Assembly: GCA_013398175.1 (NCBI GenBank)
Contig: VZRZ01005362.1
Coordinates: forward strand, 519,333 to 583,332
Source: Climacteris rufus
Taxonomy: Eukaryota; Chordata; Aves; Passeriformes; Climacteridae
DNA length: 64,000 nucleotides
Direction of reading: 5' to 3'
In this document: in pieces, positions 37,747 through 50,662 of the stretch
How the letters are laid out: each line of letters starts with the position of its first letter
How positions within the stretch are numbered: position 1 is the first letter of the stretch
The notes under the pieces: model-generated
Told to the model about the DNA's origin: nothing
What the model saw: the letters and a program-made list of their open reading frames with translations, nothing else
Databases searched by the model: none
Translations under genes and position numbers: made by a program

Positions 37747-39616
37747 AAATCTGATGGGGTGATACTGAAGGAACAAAGTGAGGAGAACCACTCAGAAACA
37801 GCCTGTCCACTGCCAGGAGCTCCTCCAAAGAGAAGAGCTCTCTAACAGCAGTCACAGTTTGCTATTGTACCCTTATGAATTCTTCCATAATTTGATTTAG
37901 CTGGAAGGAATAGATCTGTGTTAGGGACATTTCTCTTATTCTCTGTTATTAATACTATAAGTCTCTTGAAACACTTTGCATCAGTTCTTGTCTCTCTTAT
38001 CAAAAACTAGAAACCCAAAGCTATAAATAATAAGAGCACAGGCCTGGAGTCATCAGAAAGAGGTGCCAGGTGGTTCTGATTGCCTTTTGGGTGTTCTGTG
38101 TTCTCTCTTTCACTTAAAAATCACACTAGTAGTCCATGGGATGAGGCTGAAGTTTAGTACAGTGGTAGTCCCCCTGGGAGGGGCTGAAGGCCTGTACATT
38201 TATTAACCTGCAGGACGTGCTTATGAAGAGGCCAACACGAGCCAGGAATGGAAAGACAGGTCAGGTAGTTTTTAGCATGATAAAAGCTGGGATCAGGTCT
38301 TAAATAACTTTGTGCCTCTGCTTTAAATGGAGAGAAACAGGCAAGTGCGGAGAACAGTCTGGGTTTGAGCTGTGCCTCAGGATGGAGTAGATAATCCTTT
38401 GGATGTGCCTCACCCTTCACAGTGACTATAAAACAAATTTGCTTGACCAGCTGGTGAACTGGGCCTCATCATTGCCATGTAGCTGCAAATCACTGAATTG
38501 TTCTTTATTCCAGCAGAGTTAGACAATTATGTCCTGGATAATGCCTCATGGCAATTTTCATACATTTCATTTTTGCTGTGTGAACAGACCCCATGGCCAT
38601 GGACGTGCCCCTGTTCCCAGCCAGCCAAGGTGCATTTGTACCTCAAATGTGCTGCCCTCAGTGTTAACCTGCTCTGGGTGGTCCCTCCATCCTTCATCCA
38701 CACAGAACCGCTGCACAGCAAACAGTGCAGGAGCACCTACACAGCTGCAAGGGCAGGAAAACTGCTACATAAAAATGCATGGGAAAATGCTGACATGAAT
38801 CAGCATTACGTGCTTTAGGCTGGAAAGGAATGCTTCAATAATTTTTGGCAATTGGTGGCTGTGTAAAAAGAATGGACTGGTACAAGTTCTCCATGATAAT
38901 TGTACGAGGGACAGGGACAGAAAAATCAGTTTCATTGAGGAGGAAAAATCCTCCCTCTAAAGTTTTACAGTGAGGCTGAATGGAACATGAGCGGCCCAAT
39001 ATGTTAAACCTTAAATAAAAGTGGATTTAATTTTTTTTTTTAACCTGGAAAACTGGCAGCTGGCTGAGAAGCAACTGGCTTCAGCCTAACCTCTGTGGTT
39101 TTTAGCATAATACTTTCTGTGACCTACAGTAGAGTAGGAATGTCCTTATCAGAGGGAGAAACAACTGCATTGATTTCATTAGGATGTTTATCACACAATG
39201 TATTTCAGCAGACATTCCTGGTTGCCCTCTCTTGAACATTTGAAGCTTTTAAGATAAAATAGAGTGCAACCAGAATTGCATGCTTTATCCTAACATTTCT
39301 ATAATGTGGCTTGATAATGATCCAGCACTCGAGTTGATGAGAGGTAGCAGCTAAAGAAAAATAAAAATAGAGATAAATTTGCTGGCAAAGGTCCTGCAGG
39401 TGTACTTGAACAAGAGTGATCAAGCAGTAGGGAACAAGGGCTCCTCTCCTCCTTGCCAGGGATCTGAAATGAGTTTTAAAACTCTTACCAGCCCCAACCT
39501 CTGCTGAACAGGGCTTTGAAGAGGTAGGAGCCACACCCTTTCATATTACTTCAAATGCCTCCTTTTTCCTATGAGAGAAAAGTCAGTGGAGGCTGATGCC
39601 ATTCAAAGCAGAGATA

Positions 39617-39715
39617 AATGATAGAATAATTTATATTGGAAAAGACCTTTAAGATCACTGAGTCCAACCAGTGACTTACCACTTCCAGACCCACCACTAA
39701 ACCACATCCCTCACT
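39617..39715 (-). mobile_element. CR1 LINE 3' fragment
   Basis: AATGATAGAATAATTTATAT, AAAGACCTTTAAGATCACTG, AGTCCAACCAGTGACTTACC and CCCACCACTAAACCA are the reverse complement of a CR1 3' end. Confidence 0.85.
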
Positions 39716-40664
39716 ACCAACCCCACAGCTGGCCCTTCCTGCCACTGGCTTCAATGACTAGAGCCCTACTTTCGTTCTAACTTAATGTAATCTTGGACAA
39801 AGAAAATATCCCAGCAAGGACAAGTCCTGCCCAGGGCTGGTGCTGCAGTGACCACACAAAACTCCCAGGTGGCAGCTGGGACTGCAGCAGCTGCACTGAA
39901 AGGAAATAGAAAAGGTCCCAGGTAATTTATTAGTAAGGGAGCATTTCCAGTGTCCCTCTGGGCTGCATGCTGAGAGGATCTGTGCCTACTACTATTATCA
40001 GTAACAGAAGATATTCAGCTCAGTAGGAGCAGCTGGTTTTCTGTAACCCGGGAGGTCCTCTGCTCTGGAGCAAGCCAAACAACCCCACGCCACTTAACAT
40101 GTCTTCTTAGGAAATTAAGGGTCCAAGCACCCTTTACAGAGGAGTTTCTAGCCTGAAACACAGTAGGGGTTTGTTCTGTATCTGTCCATTCACCATTAGT
40201 GATTTTTGCTGCTGAACAGACAAAGGGTTTGGATTTTCAACCTCTTGCAAGGTCAGGTCTGAATAAACACAGGGTGACAAAATGCATCATGCTGGGGGAA
40301 GAGGAGGATGAAGCTGTTCATGCCTGTCATCTGAGTTCTCATTCCCCTCCCTTTCAGAATCTAAATATACCAAACAGCTTCAGGGCATCTAGAAAAAGAG
40401 AACGGAGAACACAAAAAACAATTTAATAGTATCCACTGAAGTAAAGAGTTTTCCTTGGCACCTGTTTTAGAGGAAATATCACATGCCCCAGCAAGTGATC
40501 TATATTTCATGGCATCCTTAAAGATGCTTAGATCTGGAGAGAATTAGCTGCCATCACAAGCTGGGAGAACAGACACTGTTAAGGTTTCAACAGACATTTA
40601 AAAAAAGTTTGAAAAGGAAAGACACATAGACACAGCCTGGGAATCTGAAACTAGATTCCAGCCA

Positions 40665-40765
40665 TGCAAGTGACCTTGCTAAAGACAGTTAACATCTTGT
40701 GCTGCAGATCCTCTGGAGATACATGGGTATAAAATTGTGTGCAACCAATAACTACTATTATTATT
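40665..40765 (+). mobile_element. Possible MIR-like SINE fossil
   Basis: AAGTGACCTTGC, then CAGTTAACATCTTGTGCTGC, followed by an ACTACTATTATTATTA tail, follows the order of the MIR 3' half. Similarity is weak. Confidence 0.28.
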
Positions 40766-41329
40766 ACTTTTTCGGGGGGGGAGTGCCGGCTGTTTTTCTG
40801 CATATAGGATCAGAGAGTAGCAACAGTTGCAGGTAAAAAGTGTAAGGGGTCTGTAGTCTGAAACATCAAACTATTGTTATGAAATTAAAAATAGCACCAT
40901 GTAGACATATACCATTGAGGACATGATAATTACCAGCAGAAAGTACCTTTTTTCATGAGGAATTTTATGGAATCTTGCTCAAAACCTGCCTGGTTCTTCA
41001 GGCATCACTTGTACAAGTCACTGTGGCCTCATTTTGTTTCCCAAACCTTAGGCTTAGTCCAAGAGTTTAGCCATTCTTGCTTCCTTCTTTCACTAATGTG
41101 GTCCTGGAGGACAACAGAGAACTTGGGGTAGTGAATAGCTCCCCTGTACTTCCCATGAGACACCAAGAAGTAGTTCTGTTTCTGGCTTGGATGCCTCTAG
41201 GAGGTGCTGAAAGTCATGTTGGCAGTGCTGGGTCTCCACTTTGCCACACATCAGTTGCCATCTGTAAAATGATGAAAGACTGTTTTTACCCATATTTCTT
41301 CGGTCTTCCTTGTTAAGATTGTAACCACT

Positions 41330-41488
41330 GCAGAGAAGCTGTGGCTGCCCCATCGTGGAAGTGTTCAACGCCGGGGTGGATGGGGCTTGGAGGAATCTGG
41401 TCTAGTGAAAGGTGTCCCTGCCCGTGGCAGAGGGATGGAATCTTTAAGGTCCATTCCAAACCAAACCATTCTATGATTCTCTGATTCC
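41330..41488 (+). mobile_element. CR1 LINE 3' fragment
   Basis: CAGAGAAGCTGTGGCTGCCC, GGGTGGATGGGGCTTGG, CCCTGCCCGTGGCAGAGG, AATCTTTAAGGTCCATTCCA and CCATTCTATGATTCTCTGA are CR1 3' blocks in order. Confidence 0.92.
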
Positions 41489-43307
41489 TTAAGAGCTGTA
41501 TTAGGGAAAAGCCCCATTTGCCCAAGTGCTGTGGTGCCAGGTTCATGAGTGCATGCTATGATAGCAGCAAAGCCAAACCTCTTCCTCAGACAGGAAACAA
41601 TTGCTTCCAGAAGGGAAGGAAGGGACAAAATGTCCTCAGAGCAATCTGGCACCTGTGATTCCCTCGATTCCATCTGAAAGCTTACTCTCTGTTTTGTTGA
41701 CATATGAGCTGGGTGCCCTGTTGTACATCAGTGTAAGAAATAGCTGTTATCTGCTGTTTCATGGGAGATACAGCAGGACGTGATTTATTTGTGCCTGCTC
41801 TGCTGCCTCTTTTGAAATGCTGCCGTCGCTCGGCACACCTCGCGCGGGGGAAGGCAGATGGTCATCACAAAGTTTCCCATAACCTTGCCATACCTGCTGC
41901 ATGGTGAATCAATGAAACCTGAATTACAGTGCACTGCCTGGGCTTGGAGCTGTGCTGCTGAAGCAACCTGCAGCGCCTGCAAGCCTCTGAATGTCAGCGC
42001 TGCCCAGGCATTGAGGAAATGTGAAATTTCTCTCTAAAATTTGAAAGCGGTGCCAAATGGGGATTTTTAGCTGCAAGGCTGCATCCGATGTGAGCCAGGA
42101 CTGCATTGCTTAAGCCTTAATTACTAGCATGGAAATGTACTTTTTTCTAGTGTGTTAGTGTTAGGTATGACCTCTCCTTAGAAAGAGTAGAAATAAAAAA
42201 TCCAAACAGGATTCTAGCATGAAATGCTGGGGACGAGGATGTTTTGGAGTCTGAAAAGCACCAGCTGCCCCTCTGTGATAGCTATCTGTGCTTATGTGAC
42301 ATTTGCAATGAGGCTTCAGGTGATTTGAGGAGATGGCATGAAGCTGCAGTTCACCTTTTGTGTCAGCTCGTGCCAGGATACCCTTGCCAGAAGCCGTTAT
42401 TTCAGTGGGAAATAACAACAGGGAATAGGGGAAAAATGATCTTCTGAAAAGCACTTTGTCATATTCCCTGGGCTGTGGCAGGCAAATGCTGGGATCAGTG
42501 TGAGCTCCTGCCATGAAAGCAGGCATAGGCAGGAATTTCTCAGCGGGAGGATTGCCTCCTTTACATACCTGGTTGAAGGCAAGGTGAGTACATAAAATAT
42601 TTTCAACACTGCCTCCCAATTTCTGATATTTATTTGCTCTGTGAGTGAACATGCTGAAAGATATCTAAGTTTCATAATGCCTTGCTTCACTGATTTTTCC
42701 TTAGGATGGGAATCATTGCTCCAGACAGGTCTGGCAATTTCAGATAATGACCTGAATGCAGCACAGGTGCTTCTAGAAATGGTTAATGTTGGATGTAATA
42801 GATGTCAAAGTGTCTCCCCCAAATGGTTCTGGCCTTTTGCAGGTGACTGCTTCCATTTGTGTGTGTGGAGGGCAGAGCCTCTCCCAAATTCAAGCTGTCA
42901 GTTCATTCCAGTAGTGTGCCCAGGCAGAGTGTTATCTCATGTGACCTCAGTGCTGCAAGATGGTTTAGACACCAACTGCCTTGAAAATTGTATGTTTTTT
43001 ATTAAATACAAGATGAAATAAATCTGAAAACTTATAATCCCGTTTATGTTGGGAGAGAAAGCAAAATGTTATTTGGTGTGCAACAGATACCTAATCCCTG
43101 GATTTCAACTTTTTATCAAAGAGATTACTTATGCTCGGGCAATTTTGTTTGCTGAGTCTTCTTCCTCAGTTTGCAACTGGATTTGATCTTCTAAACCCAC
43201 ACAGGCTTCCCCTGTTTTGGAAGGGGCACATACAGTTATCTACAACCAGTGGCTTAAGAGCAAGGACCTTCCTTACAGGACTTTTCTTCCTAAACCCTGC
43301 TAACAAT

Positions 43308-43408
43308 ACAAAAAAAAAACCCCAACCAAATATATAAATGGGACCAGATTATTCTAAAAAAACCAACAAAACAAAACAAAAAAAAACCCAAAAAACCAAA
43401 AAAACCTA
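43308..43408 (+). repeat. A/C-rich low-complexity tract
   Basis: Runs of A broken by CC and CCC units, partly AACAAAACAAA. No coding meaning. Confidence 0.75.
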
Positions 43409-44189
43409 AAACTGGTCTTGTTAATAGACAGAGGCTGATCCTTAGTGGACCTGATGTATCCTTTACTGCTTGTCATGGAGTTTTTTATGGTTTTTTTCAG
43501 CATATACTGAAATAAGTGAGACCAGAGTAAGGTTTATACTCTTGAAATATATATAAAAAAACAAATCCTGGCTAAATTGATGTGGAAGGTAGATTCTTTT
43601 CACTGTGCCACTGATATAAATCCATGAAATCTCAAATAAACAATTCCAAAAGTCTAATTTTAATTATATTTTTCTAGAGGCAGAGTAGCTACTAAACTCT
43701 GTGGATCTGTCGGTATACTGAGGAACCAGGCTTCATTTTCTGTACATTTCTAACTTTTAAAACCATTTCCAAAGTGCCAAGAACTCACAAATCTTCCAGA
43801 CATTGATCTTCATCTCAAACTTTTCATAGTAATTGGAGATCTGTTGTTGTCCATCAGTTAAATGTGGAAGGTGATCCTCTCCCATGGGGACAGGAACCTG
43901 CATGCAACATTTCAGTCCTGAACATCTGGGGATGTATGTGACTGCAGTAAGTGTCTAAGCAGTCTCTGAACTGCAGCACAGAAGTGCACATGAGTCTCTG
44001 ATGAGTCAGACAGGGTTGTGGCAGGGAGCAGGGACAGGTCCCAAAGCCCACTGGAGTGAATGACACAGCTCCTGCTGAGTGCAGTGGCTTTTGGGCAGAG
44101 CTCTGGGTGTGTCTGTGAGAGGAGACAGAGCCAAGTGCTGTCACTGTGCCACGTCTCATGCAGGATAACCACATGCTCATCTTTTCTGC

Positions 44190-44201
44190 TTTCTCTCCCA
44201 G
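44190..44201 (+). promoter_or_regulatory. PTCHD4: Splice acceptor of PTCHD4 exon 2
   Basis: The pyrimidine-rich tract TTTCTCTCCCAG directly precedes GATGGAAGG (residues D-G-R), in phase 0 with exon 1. Confidence 0.9.
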
Positions 44202-44682
44202 GATGGAAGGAGCAGTTTTATTGGCCACCAGCTCGGAGGGGTCATGGAAGTGCCAAACAGCAAGGACCAGAGAGTCAAATCAGCCAGAGCCATCCAAATC
44301 ACTTACTACCTCCAAACGTATGGCTCTGCCACCCAGGACCTCATTGGGGAGAAGTGGGAGAGCGAATTCTGTAAACTGATGCACAAGATGCAGCTGGATC
44401 ACCAAGATCTGCAGCTCTACTCCCTAGCATCCTTTAGCCTCTGGAAGGACTTCCACCAGACCAGTCTCTTGGCCAGGGGCAAGATTTTGGTGAGCCTGAT
44501 GCTGATTCTCCTGACTGCCACCCTCTCGAGCTCCATGAAGGACTGCCTGCGTAGCAAACCTTTCCTGGGACTCCTGGGAGTGCTCACTATCTGTATTTCC
44601 AGTGTCACTGCGGCAGGGATATTTTTCATTACTGATGGAAAATATAATTCTACTCTGTTGGGAATCCCTTTCTTCGCTATGG
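44202..44682 (+). CDS. PTCHD4: PTCHD4 exon 2 (extracellular domain end, TM2, TM3, start of sterol-sensing domain)
   Basis: The exon follows a strong acceptor (pyrimidine-rich, TTTCTCTCCCAG at 44190-44201) and ends ATGG|GTAATT at 44682/44683. It begins in phase 0 with DGRSSFIGHQLGG, continuing exon 1 directly, and ends after one base of a glycine codon. It encodes residues 201-360: the rest of the first extracellular domain (KSARAIQITYYLQTYGSATQ), TM2 at about 294-311, a short loop SSMKDCLRSKP, TM3 at about 321-343, and a sequon NST at 349. TM2-TM3 start the sterol-sensing domain typical of Patched/NPC1/Dispatched proteins. The reading frame is intact at 481 nt. The protein breaks off at IPFFAMG; the family continues with about 480 further residues encoded by the next exon, which is outside the window. 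Confidence 0.95.
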
Positions 44683-44688
44683 GTAATT
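44683..44688 (+). promoter_or_regulatory. PTCHD4: Splice donor of PTCHD4 exon 2
   Basis: ATGG|GTAATT, after IPFFAM plus the first base of a glycine codon. Downstream the frame reaches a stop at about 44702. Confidence 0.88.
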
Positions 44689-44824
44689 ATTTATCTTCAT
44701 AATAATAGGATTAACAGAATTTAATGACAGGATTGTAAATTACATCCTGAGTTATAAAGTGCAGATTTTACTTTGAGTGAAAGTCTAAGTCATTCTCTTC
44801 TTGCTAAATTGATCTGTGCCTTGC

Positions 44825-44825
<1 letters not shown>

Positions 44826-44874
<49 letters not shown>

Positions 44875-44895
44875 AAAAAAAAGAAAGAAAGAAAA
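44826..44895 (+). repeat. Poly(A) run of 47 nt followed by (GAAA)n
   Basis: Pure A from 44826 to 44872, then GAAAGAAAG-type units. It starts 144 bp past exon 2. It could be a retrotransposon tail, but no body is recognised upstream; probably a microsatellite. Confidence 0.95.
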
Positions 44896-47800
44896 ATGGA
44901 AACAAAACAGAGCAGTACCAACAACAGAAATCAAATGACATTTCCGAAATCTCAGCCAATATGAGAGAGGGGCAGTTTTATTGATCTCTGTTACAGAATG
45001 AAGGAGAAATTGTTATTGAAAACTAGTCAACTCAGCAGACAAAATGAGTATGTGTTGACTTGACTTTGATGGAGGCCAGCCAAAAGAGTAAGTTAAACAG
45101 GAAGGTACCAAGAAAGGCAGATTTTAGCATCCTTCCCAAGGAGAGCTTTTCTTCGAGCTCTGCCTCAGGGGCAGAGGGGAACAGGTTGGTGTAGGAATAA
45201 GATTGATGGACTTTATCTCAGAGAGGAGATTACAGTTGTGGTGTTTGCCAGGCTGTGAGCACAGGGGCCTGTCAGGATGTGTAGCACATAATCCCTGGGT
45301 TTGTGAAGTTCCTGATCAGTTGCAGAGATTTCCTTTGCATTGCACCCAGACAGACAAAGGTGCAGAGGAAGAACAAACGTAAAACCCAGGTCTTCAGGCA
45401 GAGGAATTGCTTTCATTCCTTCTGTTACTGTTTCAGTTCCATGCACTTCTAATGCATCTGTGTGGTTAATGAATTTGCTGGGAAGTTGCATTGGAAAGGC
45501 AGAGGGAGAGGAGCCCAGCTCAGTTATGGAGGCATCATTGTCAGTGCCCTCACATCCAAGTTTGTCAGAGCTTTGCCATACCATGATTCTGAACCCCAGT
45601 GATGATTCTGTGCAAAATCTCAGTGGTGACACCACAGACTCAAACACTTCCATGATGTATTTTTGATGACAGTGAATCTTACCTGTGGCCAGAGCTCTGC
45701 ACCTTTACATCTAATTTCTTAAATTCCGTTCATGCTTCTAGTCCTCAAGATCAAGTGTTGTGTTACAGTGAGAGACAACTAAGTATGCAAAGCCAGAAGC
45801 CAGAGCCCAGGTTTGGAGAAGGGTCTTACACTTTTCTTAAAAACCTCAACCTCCTAAAAGACCACATTTTCTTGATCTTCCCCTCCAGAAAAGTTCTGTG
45901 GGGTATGCATCCCCAAATCCCTGCCTCCTATTTCATCTACCCCCTAATAATACATCTGTGTCACCAAACAAAGGGGCTGAGCTTTGGCCTCATCAGTCCT
46001 CTCTCAGAATCTCTGGAGCAGCTATTTAAGGTAGGAAGGAGAGGGATGGAGTGGATGGTCAAGACTCCAGAAAGGAAAGAGAGGAGGCAAAAGACCAAAA
46101 GGAACTGCATGTTTGGTTGCGCCTCATTAATAACAATAAACAAGACTGTGCCAAAGCCTCTAATTCAATCACCTGCAGTCTTAAATTGTGACAATGGCCC
46201 TTGGCATGGGCTGCCCAGTGCCAGCACTTCAGATGTTGTGCACGGCTCTGTGGTGTCAGAAGAGTGGATGGAGAGAAAGTGCTGAGAGGGGGAAAGGGAA
46301 GAATGCCAGCAGAGAACATGCCAGGTTGTCACAGGGATGAATCCTGACCTTTGCAAGAGATGTGGGCTTAGGAAACAAAGCATGGAGAAAGGGATGACAG
46401 TGAGGAAGAGAGGGTCATTCTTGTTTATCAGATTTTGGCACTGCCTTACTTGTGCAGCAAGTTGAAGTGAAGGCAAAAAACCACTGAAGTGATGAAAAGC
46501 ACCTTCCCTAAACTGTGTATTCCTCTGTTGGTGTCCCTTTTTAGATGGTTGGAGATACGGGGGGCACATACTCTTTGCCTGACCGGTTCCAAACTTGTCA
46601 TTCCCGAGGAGCTCCTCAATTTATACCTTCCCTGCAGCCCCAGGGTGAGATGAGTGGGAGTTTCTGAAAGCAGAGTGCCTCAGTTTCCCACCTAAGTAGT
46701 CCATGGCTTTGTTTGTTGTCTTAGGAAAAGTAACATTTATAACTTTCTGTTGTGTTTTGCACTGTCATTCTTGTCACAAGCACTGCCAAGAGCAAAAGGA
46801 AAGGAAAAAACAACCTCTTTTGAAGTGCGATGTTTGCAAGGATTGTTTCTATAATATTATATTGAATGAACTTCAGGCTGAAAAAGAAAATATTTATGTA
46901 ACCCTTCTTGAGAAATTTCATTCAGGAGTCTCAAACTGGATTGGAAATACCATTAGAGAACCCCTTGCAGTGCTTGGGAACTGCTGCTTGTAAATATTAG
47001 GCAACACTTTTACAGTTTAGTGAAGTAAAAGACAAGAAGAATGTCTCACCAAAGTCTTACTGGGTTCCATCCTGCAAAGCACCCTGTGCCTTTAGTCCCT
47101 TAAAGGACAGTGCCAGCTAATGAGACCTTGCTCTGCCCAGAATACACCAGGGCCTCACTCACCTGGGCCCTCACTGGCCAGGGTTTTCTGCTGAATGTGA
47201 CTATCATGGACAGATATGACACCTCAGAGCAGATACAATGAAGACTCCAAGACTGTTGGTTCTGTAGGTCAGTAAGTAACCTTGGCCCACGTTGTACCAA
47301 TGTCCCTTGCTGCTGGCACAGCAGAAAGCAAACAGCACATCAAATAATAATTGACTGAATATAGAAGAAAAAGTGTGCAAGGTGGGGTTTCCCTGAACTG
47401 CAAATGCCAGATTTGCAAGTCAAACTTTCAAAGTCAAGTTACTTAGATTAAAAAAATAAAACCAGGCAAGAACAGTGACAAAGTCTCTGCAAGTACAATG
47501 CAGAGTACACAGGCAGCTCTAATTCTGGCAGCTCCCAACTTTGGAACACTTCAACCTGACATTTGCAAACCGTCCCTTTAAAGTACATTTGTTTGGTCAA
47601 AAATATGCAGTTTCTTCTAACATTCACTTTTCAAAGGATTAATTTTAATGGAAATTTTGTGATATTCTGGGCTTGTCCTTTTCCCTGTAGAGGTGGCAGG
47701 ATGCTGCCATCTGAATGACAAGAATAACCCTGGATCCACAATTCCTGTTGCAAGTGTAGAGCTTGTCTGGGTTTCAGTAGGTGACAGAAGCCTATTGAAA

Positions 47801-50662
47801 AGTGAAAAGTTTAATATTTTTCTAACTTTAGACTGAATTACCTAGACCATAATTATTTACTGTAGTCCTGCTATGAGAGAATGGTCTGTTGGGATAAAGC
47901 ACATCTCTGCTATAGTTGGGGAAGAGTATTAGCTCAGATTGGCTTTTCCCTTCTTTATCCTTGAAGATGAAGAACTTCGGTCTTAAGTTAGGCATGAGGA
48001 CAGTGGTGGAAAATCCTGCTTCCTCTGACTCCCTCTTCCCAATACCACTGTTTTCTCAGACAGCTGCCTCAGGAGAAAGTTTCCTCAGTCTATCACTACA
48101 ATTTTGGAGTCCGTGAGGAGAAACTCTTCAGAAAGGTCCCCTGCAAATAATGCTCTGGCTGCCAGAGTCTCCTGCAAACAGGAGAAAGGGAAGCTGATTT
48201 TTAGCTGTTCATACCCCAGACAGATGGATAAATGTTGTGACTTAACAAAAAGATGCTTCTTTAGTTTCAGAGCTTTCTAGATTATTGACTGAGCCTGGCC
48301 TATATGTTTTACTTGTTTTTTTTATTTTTAGTTAGGGTTTAGTAGCCTGACATTAAATCAGAATATGGGACAGTTCTAGCTTGCATTTCTCTTCTGGGAC
48401 AAATAAAACTTGCAACTTCTTCTACAAATTTGACACCAAGCAGAACGGTAATGACTGCCTGTGTTTCAGATAGGACATAGAGGGTCAAATAATTGAGTTT
48501 CAGATTTGTGCTAGCCCTGGTTAGATGTTCACATCTGCCTTTTGTGTTTGGATTCATATGCAATTTCAAAAGGGTGTTATGTACATGACATAATTATGGT
48601 TTCCCATGCCTAATCATCACTAATTAATATAACCAGAAGGTTAACTACATAATTGAGATATTATTTCTCCCATGATCTGCTTTTTAATGCACAGGAACCA
48701 GACTGATATCGTCAGGGAGATAATGATTTAGCTCAGCTGAGGTCCCAACTGTATATTTTTAAAAGCAGGTGTATCAATTATATAATTTTACTTAGTAATT
48801 ATTTTTGTCCAATCCATGAAGTCCTTCATTATATAGATTAGCGGAAATCTTATGATAAAAAACCACCTACAATAAAATTACAGTGTAATTATGCTTTTTG
48901 TACTGCAAAGGGTGTGTGTTTCTTAGAAGGCTGGATTCACAGTGGGTGTAAGAAATATTTCCCGTTGTTTGTAAGGCCAGACCATGAAGACCATAAGATA
49001 TTCATGGGAACAGCTATTTCTCACTGAGTCTCTAGAGAACATTAAGCTCAGTGGATGCCTCACCACACATTGCAATATTGCTGCCACTGCTGTCAGTAAC
49101 CACACTGCTCGTAGAGATGTAGTAAAGAGATACAGAAACTTTAGGAAGCAATAGACTACCTGTCTCCAGCAGTAGTCCCATGCCTGATGTAACTGGTCAA
49201 GATGGATGGCAGAAATTGTACTTACAGTGCAGACTTTTCTGGTAAAATTTCCCATTATTCCTTCCCTGGAGTTATTCAAATGGAAGGAGAAATTCAGGCA
49301 AGAGCAGATGAGACTCCAGGCGGTTATTAGCATTTCAGATAGAAGCCATCTAACCTCTTTCAGATGGCAGTTGTTAATGTAATGACTGGTGATCCCTTTT
49401 CAGTAAATTTGAGACGTCACACTATTATATTAGTGGTAGAGTCATGGAAAATTGCAGGAGGAAAAGTCCTAGCTCAGATGAGGAAATTATTTTTTTCAAA
49501 CCTCAGAAGACAAATGTGAGAACCAAAGTGTATGCTGTCACTAGTTTACCTGTACATGAAGTATCACAGTGTTCTAACCTTTGCTTCAAGCAATGGACTT
49601 TCTGATTACAAATGTGACAGAAACATTTCAAGAGTGACTCAGACTTTGGTTTTGTCCTTTTGATGTAGCAGTAAAGCAAGTCCCATATGAATCTCAGTTC
49701 ATATGATCACCTCCTATCTGTATGAGGAGCAAGAGAACGACCCTTTGGAGGAAATAGACCTACTGACATAAACCCCCACCACTCCATGCCTCTAGAAATG
49801 CAGTAAATCTGTCATTTCAGATGTCACAGCAGTTCCTGTCCCCACTCACTCAGCAGATTATGAAGAGGTTGGAAGTACCTTGTCCTAAATTATAACATTT
49901 CCATTCTTGGTTTTTACAATAAGAAATGGGAATAACAAAAAAAAAAAAAGAATTAACAGGCTATAAAATGGAAATATTTAAAAATGTTTAAGATTACCTA
50001 TTTGGATAGGCATATACCAAAAATAATTCATACGAATAGATTTCTAAAGTCTCCGTATTTGTAAGGTTGATTTCACTATAACCTGATCTATTTCCTGACA
50101 AGTCTATTCCCAGCTGCAGAAGGCTGGAATTTTTCATTTCTGTAGGAAAGGTTAACCACCCAAGAACAATTTTTCCTGGAATTTGAGTAGAAGACTAAAG
50201 CCTTTCTGGGATGATCTGCTACACTTGCACCATGCAGTTTGGCCCAGCAGCTGTGCCCTGGAGCAGTGAACGTTAGGGAGAGGCAACAGGACTCAGGCTG
50301 TCCTTCTCTTCTCAAACACAGCTGAGGTTATCTCTGACCAAGTTCTTTGGGCCTTCTCCCACCCAGCAGAAAAGGATGTGGGAATCAGCCCAGCCAGCCT
50401 CAGTCCCAGCAGCAGTGTTTGTAGCACCCAATTTCAGCTGCCCCAAATGTTCAGTGTTCCCCCCTTAACTGAAGTGACACAATCTCAATTTCCTTTGCAG
50501 GCAATAGAGAGAAATAGGGAACTCCAGAGCTATTTGGACAATTGCTTTGTAGATATTTGGGATGAGCTGTGTTAATCTCTGGAAGGTTCTATCCATGTCT
50601 GGAAAAGGGTGATTTCTTAGATTTTAACACCTGAGGTGTTGTGGCTTTCAGGAGGTAAATAG

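Larger units (their letters stand above)
19693..44201 (+). other. PTCHD4: PTCHD4 intron 1
   Basis: This 24.5-kb intron runs from GTATGC to CAG, between two coding exons that join in frame. It contains CR1 fragments near 33.8, 36.0, 37.6, 39.6 and 41.3 kb, MIR-like fossils near 23.25, 30.68 and 40.7 kb, a GAGGA pentamer tract at 26.08 kb, one ambiguous base at 26229, a 130-bp gap at 35733-35862 and a CpG cluster at 41822. The ORFs inside are short, on both strands, with no protein family I recognise. I see no independent gene. Confidence 0.9.

Noticed and set aside
42161..42652. Minus-strand ORF of 163 codons
   Set aside because: No recognised family; mixed composition; lies inside PTCHD4 intron 1.
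44683..44895. Poly(A) run as the tail of a processed pseudogene
   Set aside because: Exon 2 and its donor lie 144 bp upstream, and the sequence between is intronic in look with no retrocopy body.
45213..45653. Minus-strand ORF of 146 codons with an overlapping plus-strand ORF
   Set aside because: Open on both strands without similarity I know. By rough estimate about two such ORFs are expected by chance.
45755..46285. Plus-strand ORF of 176 codons in intron 2
   Set aside because: No recognisable domain and no splice or retrotransposon context. An ORF of this length is roughly what chance allows in a window of this size.
46660..46740. Possible further MIR piece (GTGCCTCAGTTTCCCA)
   Set aside because: Only one short block agrees, and that word is common in vertebrate DNA.
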